A DNA stretch of 64,000 nt from Bathynomus jamesi (lineage: Eukaryota; Arthropoda; Malacostraca; Isopoda; Cirolanidae): assembly GCA_023014485.1 (NCBI GenBank), contig JAJOZX010000945.1, forward strand, positions 934,001 to 998,000. Direction: 5' to 3'. A program made the position numbers and the translations under genes. Shown here piece by piece: positions 55,290 to 64,000 of this stretch. The notes beneath the pieces are model-generated. The model saw only the letters and a program-made list of their open reading frames with translations, was not told the DNA's origin and made no database searches. The first letter of the stretch is position 1, and each line of letters begins with the position of its first letter.

Positions 55290-58200
55290 TTTTGGAAAGC
55301 TTATGGCATCAGGAATCTGAAAATCAATGTTTACATTTGCGCAGATGCCTGCATAGCCGCCATTTTGGATTTTCAAAATGGCCGCCATAAAATAAGAATT
55401 TCTGAGTATCTCAGCTTGTAATTGACATAGAAACTTCATTCTAAATGCTAATCCTATGTTTCCAGGCCCAAGGAGTCCAAAGCTTATGTCAAATTAGTGA
55501 TTATGGAACATCAAAAACCAAGAAAAGAAGAAGTTTGTGAAATTATGTATTTCATGAAAAATGCACACTCAAATTGTTGGTAGTGACAACAGCTTACGTA
55601 TAGACGTATTTCCTATCTCAATTTGACACATCATTACACATCATCATCACTCTCAGTGTCATATTCAACATTACAGTCTGCATCGTTTTCGCATTCTGTG
55701 CCGCACAAGCATAGTTCTGTGCAAGGCAAGTTATTCCTTCTGCATGAACATCTCTGTGTAGAACAGTTGGTTTTGCAGTGGCATCTGACCAACTCGATGA
55801 TGGCTTGCGGGCAGGAGGAACCTTTGTGGTGACTGGCAGTATTTGGCCACTTTTGTCCTGATAGTAACCAAATTTCAGGGGTCAAAAGGCTGTTGCTGCA
55901 TAACATTGGCTTGGCACCATACTCGGCTTTGTAACCGCACACGCTGGATGTGTTCCTCGTGCACCGAGTTTAGGAGGTAAGTTGTTGCTTTCAGCTAGGT
56001 GTTTACAAAACAGATACCATCTTAGATCAGGGATACTTGCAATGTGAATACCCTTGGGACAGTAGCTTGAGCACACAAATTTGGCCAATACGTCTTTCAC
56101 CTCCTGTGTTAGGTCACCTTTCTCCGGTAGTTTCATCAGTGCTCTGACTAAGTGCATGTCAGCTTTCATATACTGCTGAAACCATTTTGTTTTGTCTATT
56201 CCTGAGAATTTTCCAACATTGTCTGCTCCAGTGAATGCGTGGAATACAGGTAAAGCTTGCGCCTTTTCTTTGCCCAAAGCTCTCAGATTGGCTCTATTTC
56301 GACTGTACTTGATACCATCAAAATATGTCTTTTGCAGAGCTTGTCATAGTATGCCACAGCCAGAACCAAGACGTCAGTATCAGGACTGAAGAATAACTGT
56401 GCATCAGGACACCGCTGTGATGCCTCCGCTGCCAGGCAGATCATCAATGTGTCAGCCTCCTGTGATTGTTGTCTTCAAAGTGCATGTTTCTGTTGCTTCT
56501 GGTGTGACCTGATGCTGATGTGATGACTAACTAAGGTGAGTTTTTGTTGTAATCAAGGGTTGCTTTGGCGAGATAGTCTGTCAAATCTGCTTTCGTTTTT
56601 TCGTGCGATAGAAACCGTGCCAGTAGGATGTGTTTGATGTTCGTATCATCTGCAACCTGATACTGTATAGGACCTTTTCCTTGTCGTCGTCTCTCTCTAG
56701 TTTCCTCATTTAGTGAGTCAGGTTTGTATGTATCGAAGACCAGGATGACCTCACTGAACCCTGCTGCCAAGCTCACGAGCCTGTCATTGAAACACTGGGC
56801 TAGATCTTTGACTGTGCTGATTGTCCCTGATTTCTTTGTCATCTTCTGGACAAGCACCATTCCATCAACAATGACGATCTTTTGATTTGATGACGACGAT
56901 GGAGATGATGAAACAGGACCTCTGTCATCATCCTGCTCTTTGGCCGCTAGAGCTTCTGTCTGTTCCTGGGTTTCATCTGTTTTTGCCAGCTTCTCAAGGC
57001 TGTGTATCAGCTTGGACTTGTCAGTGCATGGCAGCATTGAGCCATCTGGTGCAAATAGTGCTCTCGGAGTCAATGTGAACTCATAGTTGCCAACTGCATT
57101 CTTCTGATCGATGTCCCTACTCGACCTGGTGAGAACCATCAGCCGACCATAGAGATCTTTAGTCTCTTTTAGGTCAACTGTCTGGTCATGGAACTTGAAA
57201 GTTTGTTTCTTGCTGCCAGACATGTACATCTTGTTCTGCTTTTTGACTGGTGCCCAGAGACTAACATCTCCATTGATACGTTCAGTGACATAATCTTCAT
57301 AAAGCTTCTGTCCGATGTCATCAATGTTCAAGATTTGTGGAACATACTTGTCGTACATATGCATGTGTGATGACATTGTATAGCTGATCACCTTCAACAG
57401 CAAAGGGATTCCCGTGACTCAGTATTGCAGCCTTGATTTTGTCAACAGCTTCATGTTCTTTCCTGACAGCACTGGGTCGTACATCATGGTGTTCCTCTGG
57501 CTTGTTTACTTGAAGCCCGAACTGTCCTTTAAACTCTGTTGAGAGGCACGACATCTCTGGAGAAGCCAAGAAGAACCGCTGCCTAGCATTCGCATTATTG
57601 GAAATGCCAATTAGGCCAGAATGAACCTTCATCATCTTGTTGAGATGTTCGCAGGCATGGTCTGCACCTATTGAGACGACGGAATCTCACTCTTGGTGAC
57701 AGATATGTTTCCATCTTGAAGTTCTCGCCATGTTGCTGGATGGCTTGTCTTCATTTCGTGCATGTCGGCGATGTACCTTGGCCAGAGGCGTTTGTATTTT
57801 ATTCGATCCATTGCGAAAAAACTTGCTGAGTGCTTCTCCAGCCTCCATGGAGAATGAGATCAATTTCTGGATGCTTCAACAAAGAACAAGATGGTTTCAA
57901 CCCGGTGGAGGTAATTCATCAATGACTTGAACATAGCGTTAGATGATTTCTGAGCTTCCCACTTCTTCAGCTGTTGAATGACATCTTCGTTGGTCAAGAC
58001 TTGAAGCAGGTGAGTGTTAGCAATTCTGATGCATTCTGCTCCATCACTTGTCCCAGAAGCTGTGTTTGTGCAGGCTTCCTGCAATTCATTTGCTGGTTTC
58101 GAGCAGATTTCTTTTAGTTGTGGCATCTCTGTGAAGAATTGTTCTAGAGCAAGTTCATACAGAGCCGCACTTGAGGATCTGTCTCGTTGTAGCAGGCCCA

Positions 58201-60700
58201 TATACATCTGCCTCAATCCATGCATCATCTATGCCAGAATTTTCTATTGAGGCTCCGAGTGCCCTCAGTGCAGCCATCACAGCATGCAGCTCCCCAAGTC
58301 TCGGAACAACTTCTCTTTTCAAGTTAGGTCTTGCATCTAGCAACTGTACTGCCTTCTCGTACAGGGCCATGTCAAAGGTTATGACAGTTGGTGGTTTTCA
58401 CCAACTGCCAAGCTCTTCAACTGAGACGCTTGCAACATCACAGTCAGCATGGTAGACCACTCATGTGCGACCTCTGGAAGTAGAGGCAAGGCACCGACTT
58501 GAGTCAGTGACTGACTAGATGACACAAGTGATTTGTAGCCTGCCCAGCCTGGGATACTGCTTTGTGATTCACTGTCGGTTGATCTAGACAAAGCAGATGC
58601 AATCATCCAACCAAGATTGGTTAGTTCATAGGGATTCAGCAACACCTGTGGAACACGCCTTGAATTCCTTTGCTCTCTTGACTGGCCCAGGTTTTGGTTT
58701 ACTGCAAGGCTCGATGGGTACATGATAAGGGACAACCGACAGGTTTTTTGCCTCACTAACTTCCAAATTGGGTGCGATTGATTCTCCAGGCGCATCTGCC
58801 TTCTGATACACTGCGGTGATTGTGCCATGTGTGGTGCCTTTGCCATCTACAGTGTCCTCTGCAAAATCTGTATTATCAACAGCGAAGAAGACAAATGTAC
58901 CTTTCTTGAGGAAAGGTGGTACATACAATCCATCAAATTGTTTTGTGTTTTCCACAACAGCATTGGCAATTGCTGTTTCTAGGAACAAGGCACGGCTGTG
59001 TGATACGCAGTAGTTCTGTACATGGAGGAGGTCCATCAGCGCCTTGTTCCTGGTGTCATGATGTACAGTGAGTGCCAACCCTACAACCTGTAGGTTTTCT
59101 CGTGTGTGTGGTGTCCGAAATGTGTCAGTGGCTTTCTTGGGCACGTGGTGCACTTGTCTCCTGGTCTTGAAAGCATACATGATATTCTGACTTATGGTCA
59201 ATGCTGACCTGTCAACTGTCCTGCTCCTCATCTCCGTTTGCAGCTCCTCCTCAGATCCCACCAAAATCCACCGTATAAGGCTGTACAGCTCGGTCGGGAC
59301 ATCCTCTCTTGTGCTGGATACTGTAATTGTGTGTGTTTCCTTCTCCTCAGCGAAATTGGCAATGCTGTTGCGTATTAGCTTAGCTGTCTTGTATATCATC
59401 ATTGTCTTGTCCATTTCACTTGTGGCATCTTGCATCAAGGAAGTGTAGACCATATCTTCTTCGCAGGCTTCAGGACAGTAAAGAACAGATGGTTTTCTTC
59501 TGTCTTTCTGCCTCACTGACTTCACACTTGGTAACTCTGCAAGAATTTTGTCCTTTAGCCACTGTCGTGTCAGTGTCGGAGTGTGCTTCTGTGCCTCATC
59601 ACTACCACCAAGCATAGATATGTAGGTTTTTTCGATGGCATCCATGGGTAGATGAGCCTTATTTTGGGTTTGATATTCAATGAGATTGATCAGCTCAATC
59701 AAGCATGGTACTTGCATTGGTAGGTCTGTCTTTGTAGACTTGGCCCGGTTGCTGGCATCATCCCTCAGGACATGGAACACATATCGTGTCCAGCATGGTT
59801 TGTGGTATCTTACATCTATCGCATGGCATCACTTGGTGAGAGTGCATTGCTTAGTCTTGTCATCAATACTGGATCTTGGGAAATATCCACAGCTCGTCTA
59901 AGTGCCTTCCCCGCGTTTTCAGTTCGTACGGTGAAGAGACGCTGGTCATCATCTTCTTGACATAAGAAGCAGTGATCCCTTGTCAACGGTTCTGTCGCAG
60001 ATCTAGTGAAAGGTGCTGAGGTGCCTGGGGTTGCTGATTGCTCCATTTCAGAGCTTGTTCTTTTATGCCCACGTTTTTTCACAGCATAGGTTCCTGTAGA
60101 CATGGCATGCTGCAAGCGGTCTCTCGCTCGCTGTATGGATATTTGATTTGTGGCATCAGAATAACAACTGCGATGCCACATGGGTTTCCTTTCAATCAAT
60201 ATTTCTTTGGTAAAGTCTTTGAGGCGTCTTTGGATGTCAACATATTTTCCATCCTGTAAGCTGGCTCTTTCTTCCACTACATCGAGTAGTTTCTGGTATG
60301 ATTCTGTTCTGGGATATTGAACAAGTGTTCCTTTGCTGGCAGTGGACTCCTGACAAAGAATGCACTGCTTCCAGTCTACTGTGTCCATGGACGACTTGAC
60401 CGAACTCAACTTGCTGGTTCCCGGGTCTTCACTCATGATGACTCAGGCACTGAAAAGAAAGAGAGCCATCACTATATTAACCAACACCAAGATAATTGTG
60501 TACTAGTTATGTTAACATAAATTTTTACAGTATAAAATTAAATATTGCAACACTAATGCAAAAATACTGCAAAATAATTGAAGCATCAGGATTTATAAAC
60601 ACTGTTGCAACTGCCGCCAAAATGGCCGCCAAGCAGGCATCTGCGCAAATGTAAACATTACTTTTACAGTCTGTGTGTAACATAAGAGTTTCTCAGAAGA
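55290..60700 (-). mobile_element. ~5.4-kb Academ-like DNA transposon
   Basis: The subterminal inverted repeats GTTTACATTTGCGCAGATGC with CTGC and GCGGCCATTTTGG following stand near 55330-55375 and, reversed, near 60610-60655. Weaker similarity continues outward for ~40 bp (GGAAAGCTTATGG against GAAACTCTTATG). Exact outer ends and the target duplication are not resolved. One long minus-strand gene fills the interior. It is inserted in the intron between the two FTP exons. Confidence 0.7.
55634..60436 (-). pseudogene. Academ-like transposase with XPG-type nuclease and CXC tail
   Basis: Domains from the ATG at 60436: a duplicated zinc module (CILC..WHRSCY near 60370-60170; HCFLC..YHKPCW near 59970-59800); a long helical region in frame 59780-58626; and an RNase H-like core near 58230-57330 (FAMDRIKYKRLWPRYIADM, IGADHACEHLNKMMKV). 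A FEN1/XPG-type nuclease follows: VDGMVLVQ and VILVFDTYK in 57403-56531, then EADTLM and PDTDVLVLAVAYYDKL near 56430-56350, then FHAFTGADNVGKF. Last is a cysteine-rich tail (CHCKTNCSTQRCSCRR). About six frameshifts or stops break it. Confidence 0.75.
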
Positions 60701-61495
60701 CCATTCTGAGTTTTAACACATTAAATGGACATGTTATGTGCCTTTAGTCATTCCTTTATAAGATTTTTAGCACTTTTTTTTATTAATCCTTACTAAGAAA
60801 AGAATTGTATGTTAATTTATTTGTAAAGAATTCCATATACGATTCCATTTCTGAATTAATTAAACGAGACGAAGTAATTTGATGTGTTCTTTATTTGGGA
60901 GTGATATTTAGAAGTTGGCTGAAGGTCATGTAATTAAATAATGACTTCCGAGTGAGGATCACTACAAAAATTAAATACGAGTACACTGCATTCCATTGGT
61001 CTACGTGGCATCTCTACATTTTTCGTAGTTTTAGGGATACAATTCCCCGGCGCCAAATGGGACCATAAATTAGATTCAATAAACCCAATGTGAACATGGA
61101 GGCTAGAACTACTTAGAGAACTGGTGCCCCTCACAACGGCGGTTGTAAATTTCGAATAGCTTTGGAGAAAAATAGAATAAGGGAACACCTGAATGCCAGA
61201 AAATTCCATATTCTTAATTCCTAATTCTAATTCCTAATTATTACAAAGGGTAATAAAGTGATTGGATTGGTTTGATATTTACACCTCAGAAAAGGTAACA
61301 GAAAGGGAGCCGATTAACATAAGACGAGTAATATATTACCTAAACTTACAGTATATATATATATATATATATATAAATTTGAATGTGACATTTTCGTAAT
61401 ATATTTCAAGAAAAGGAACATTTTATTTCAGGATGATGTTTTACGTGAGAGAATCCATCATATGAGATATTTATTCTTCAAAGCGACACTCATAC
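60701..61495. other. FTP-gene intron, nothing recognised
   Basis: A minus frame at 61209-60934 has no recognised relative and no clear splice sites. A short (TA)n lies at 61351-61373. Confidence 0.35.
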
Positions 61496-61661
61496 CTTTA
61501 TCTCGTTGGATCTGGTCACTTCCCGAACAGTAAGTCTGATTTCCCAAATAAGGTGAGGAAATTCTAAATCCACGAGCAACCATGGGTTGGATTCTTGTTT
61601 TGTGTGAAAAAGACTTGTGGCAACTCCATCCACTGTTTGTGCCGAACTATACTTGTTTGAA
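61496..61661 (-). CDS. FTP/F5-8-like lectin domain, first exon
   Basis: On the minus strand, acceptor TTTATTTACAG at 61662, a 166-nt exon, and donor AAAG/GTATGAG at 61495. With one leading base it reads SNKYSSAQTVDGVATSLFHT, then ESNPWLLVDLEFPHLIWEIR and LTVREVTRSNEIK. The DG, the FHT, the NPW..VDL and the following I..I..T.R pattern are the first half of an FTP domain. The donor is phase 0 and joins in frame to 53105. The 8.4-kb intron between them holds the Academ-like element. Confidence 0.75.
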
Positions 61662-62054
61662 CTGTAAATAAACAGAGTGAATTAGCATAAAAAATTTAAA
61701 TTTTATTTACACACTTTTATATAGAAAAAAAGCAAATAAAATAAATAAAAGATAATCTTATATGCTCTCTTTTCATACTTTTGTATTTACTTCTATTCTG
61801 GAGATTCATATACTTTATGTCACCATTCAAAGATATAACGTCACAACAAACCCCAATTTAACAATAACGAATAAATAATTAATTATTCCTATAATTATCT
61901 TCATGTGCTCAACCTCAACTTTAGATCTTATTTACTCGAGCATCTTTTTACTATTTATTTACTTATACGCTCATTCATAATGTCTGACATTTGTTTCAGC
62001 TTCAAATTCTAAGATGCGTTTTGCTCTAATTATTACACTTTGATAATTGTATAT
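61662..62054. other. intron, nothing recognised
   Basis: AT-rich sequence without repeats or frames of note. Confidence 0.35.
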
Positions 62055-62450
62055 AAAGGGTGTGGGCACAAAAATGTAACCGATTTCAAACTGAAACTAG
62101 AGGATAACCATAGAATAGAGGATTGAATAATAAAATGCATTGAACAGGCAAAACACCAAATTTTGAGAAATAATCCTCCCTTTTTTTTGGTCTCAGGTTA
62201 CAGATTAAAGGTAACAAGTTCAAAATGCTTCGATTAAGTTTACAAACAAAGAATCATTATCTTTGAGGAACACAGCTAAAGTTTGTTTGCTGTAAACTTA
62301 GTTGAGGCATTTTGAACCTGTAACCTGCTTTCTATTTTAGTAAAATTCTCGAATTTTGCCCATTCAATACATTTTATTATACTATCCTATCCTGTATGGT
62401 TATTTTGTAGTTTCATTTTGAAGTCGGGTACATTTTTGTGGCGCGCCTTG
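62055..62450. mobile_element. degenerate palindromic mariner-like element
   Basis: The left GCACAAAAATGTAACCG, ACTGAAACTAGAGGATAACC and AATAAAATGCATTGAA reappear inverted at the right (GTACATTTTTGTGGC, TATGGTTATTTTGTAG, TTCAATACATTTTATT). Near the centre both arms hold GTTCAAAATGC with a transposase-like start (MPQLSLQQTNF). The arms are ~190 bp, ~85% alike by eye, and flanked by TA. It resembles the young element at 36226 but is older. Confidence 0.7.
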
Positions 62451-62461
62451 TACAGTCCTCT

Positions 62462-62600
62462 ACAATAATTCCACTCCACCCTCTCGAGATGTGATAACAA
62501 CGCAGTCCCTCTTTCCTCCTCCACCCTCACTCCCTCCCTTTCCCCCTTCTTCTCTTCCTCTGGCTATCCTCCCCGCTCGTCCTCAACCTCTCCTTTCGCT
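62462..62600. repeat. polypyrimidine tract
   Basis: C/T-rich sequence (CCTCC, CCCTCC, CTTCC words) for ~130 bp on the plus strand. For the minus-strand gene it is a polypurine tract, so it is not an acceptor. Confidence 0.6.
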
Positions 62601-62811
62601 ACACCATAAACGACGATATTACGGATCAACACGTTTATATGGAATCGCAGAAAAGCTGAAATTAATCATCATACTTTCTATTAAAAGTAATTTTATTCCT
62701 TATAAGTTGTTTTTATGTTAAAAGTATGAAGAAAATCTATTGTTGAAGTCATTCATTTCTTTTCCTTCACACTCTAATCATCAGCTGCTTTTATGCTTAT
62801 TTCAGTATTTG

Positions 62812-63195
62812 CAAAGGTGGGCAGTTGCGCCGCAAAAAGTTGCGGCGCAACTTGCGGCGCAACATTTTTGGTTGCGCTTGCGCTTGCGGCGCAACTTTTT
62901 GAAAAGGGTTGCGCTTGCGCGTGCGGCGCAACTATTTCAGCAGAGTTGCGGTTGCGGCTGCGGCGCTACAAAAATCGTTGCGCGTGCCCACCACTGGGAT
63001 ATACGTTAAATGCAAAGGTGGGCAGTTGCGCCGCAAAAAGTTGCGGCGCAACTTCCGGCGCACATTTTGGTTGCGCTTGCGCTTGCGGCGCAACTTTTTG
63101 AAAAGGGTTGCGCTTGCGCGTGCGGCGCAACTATTTCAGCAGAGTTGCGGTTGCGGTTGCGGCGCTACAAAAATCGTTGCGCGTGCCCACCACTG
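62812..63195. repeat. tandem pair of ~183-bp GC-rich elements
   Basis: Two units (62812-62996 and 63013-63195) repeat with a 201-bp period. Each starts CAAAGGTGGGCAGTTGCG and ends TGCCCACCACTG, an inverted pair (GGTGGGCA/TGCCCACC). The inside is built from GTTGCGGCGC and GTTGCGCTTGCG words. GTATTTGC occurs directly left of the first and 9 bp right of the second. A hAT-type MITE that duplicated in tandem is the likely nature. Long Arg/Ala frames here are by-products. Confidence 0.75.
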
Positions 63196-63428
63196 AACTG
63201 TATTTGCATATGAACTTTACGCATAGTTTTATTGAGCCAAAATATCTCCACATATCTTCATTTATAAAACATAAGATAAAAAAGTTTTAAAAAAATATTC
63301 ATTTCTCCTTTTTAAAACACAAAATGATGAAAATCAAACCTTAATTCTCATAAAGAATTAAGTATTTTGAATTTACTTAGACTTACGCAAGTGAAGACGC
63401 GTTTGATGGTTTGCTCAGGAAAACTTAC
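63196..63428. other. intron, nothing recognised
   Basis: AT-rich. A second donor-like GTAAGT on the minus strand lies near 63382-63387. Confidence 0.35.
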
Positions 63429-63509
63429 AATTGATTCGATGGAGATAGTGAACGAGTGGCTTCCGTCCATAATCTTTGATGTCAAAATCTATAGTTTTGC
63501 AAGTGTGGT
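63429..63509 (-). CDS. candidate upstream exon of FTP gene
   Basis: On the minus strand, acceptor TTTTCTTTCCAAG, an 81-nt exon, and consensus donor GTAAGT. It reads (with two leading bases) HTCKTIDFDIKDYGRKPLV and HYLHRIN, leaving one base. That phase does not join directly to the exon at 61661, which needs two, so an exon between them is unfound or the exon belongs elsewhere. The splice sites are good but the peptide is not recognised. Confidence 0.45.
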
Positions 63510-63595
63510 CTTGGAAAGAAAATAAAAATGCTGAATCCAGTTTTATTTTATAATTGTCTGCCTAAAATATCCAAAAAACAGGATCATGTTTGAAC

Positions 63596-63596
<1 letters not shown>

Positions 63597-63660
<64 letters not shown>
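63597..63660. repeat. (TA)n microsatellite
   Basis: A TA run directly at the 3' tail of the minus-strand SINE. Confidence 0.95.
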
Positions 63661-63666
<6 letters not shown>

Positions 63667-63962
63667 CTTGGTTAACCTTGGTTTTCTTTCCGCCAGAATT
63701 GTTTATTCTGACGAAGGTCAAGCTTGTCACTCTACCTTATACCTACAGTTTAACGTAGAATCTGAACCACGCCCCACCAGCAGCCCAGCTTTAACCACAA
63801 GGCTATCCAGGATACCCATTTATCTACGAACCAATTTTTATTATGTGGAAGTATGAACAGCTCGGTTTTGCTGCGCGCCGCCTGCCGTCACCAGGTCTCG
63901 TTTCCGGGACCGATGGATTCGTGGTCAGCGACGCTAACCACTACACCACCGAGGCGCATTAA
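63661..63962 (-). mobile_element. dimeric tRNA-derived SINE, second full copy
   Basis: On the minus strand the left monomer (TGGTGTAGTGGTTAGCG, then TCGGTCCCGGAAACGAGAC) is followed by the linker GAGCTGTTCATACTTCC. The right monomer follows (ATAGCCTTGTGGTTAAAGC, GTGGTTCAGATTC), then the body CTTGACCTTCGTCAGAATA and the tail AACCAAGGTTAACCAAGG. The order equals 16147-16496. The first monomer here is closer to a tRNA-like stem (GCGCCTCGG). Confidence 0.85.
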
Positions 63963-64000
63963 GAATATATATATGCTGTTAAATAACGCAATGTCGCGGC

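Noticed and set aside
62740..63290. Several overlapping Arg/Ala-rich frames
   Set aside because: They come from the GTTGCGGCGC word array in a tandem repeat and are open in several phases at once.

Overview
The window is animal nuclear DNA, most likely from an arthropod (a chelicerate or crustacean fits best, low certainty). The reasons are: AT-rich DNA with long (TA)n, (CA)n, (GA)n and (ATT)n microsatellites; several families of mariner/Tc1, hAT, CR1/L2-like LINE and Penelope-like elements; tRNA- and 5S-derived SINEs; and split exons with GT/AG junctions. There are no operons or bacterial features. Almost all long reading frames belong to decayed transposable elements.

Layout. 0-9 kb: hAT relic, a 225-bp MITE, three copies of one LINE family (LINE-A), one with a CCCH-finger ORF1 and split by a palindromic mariner. 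9-17 kb: a deleted mariner, a Penelope-like element as two opposed partial copies with hammerhead-like cores, more LINEs, a hAT MITE and a dimeric tRNA-SINE. 17-20 kb: two internally deleted mariners tail to tail, then a non-autonomous hAT-like element. 20-23 kb: quiet, with a probable signal-peptide first exon of a host gene (minus strand, 21.7 kb). 23-27.5 kb: a hAT element with three other DNA transposons stacked between its ends. 27.9-36.8 kb: transposase relics, LINEs on both strands and a young palindromic element. 38-40 kb: Penelope-like relic carrying another palindromic mariner. 40.7-47 kb: LINE-D copies and a 2.36-kb CACTA-like transposon whose ORF family is usually left uncharacterised. 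47-64 kb: calmer, with at least two phase-compatible exons of a host gene for an FTP (fucolectin/F5-8-like lectin) domain (minus strand). Its 8.4-kb intron contains a ~5.4-kb Academ-like transposon, a 5S-derived SINE and a foldback MITE.

Main themes. (1) Five separate mariner-like loci are head-to-head or tail-to-tail palindromes made from partial elements, so read-through transcripts would form long hairpins. (2) The SINEs are modular: a dimeric tRNA-headed SINE and a 5S-headed SINE share a body segment. (3) Retroelement 3' tails and DNA-transposon ends repeatedly sit in (TA)n or (TTA)n microsatellites. (4) Two large DNA transposons give working identities to widespread orphan protein families. 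All assignments were made by eye; no database search was run.
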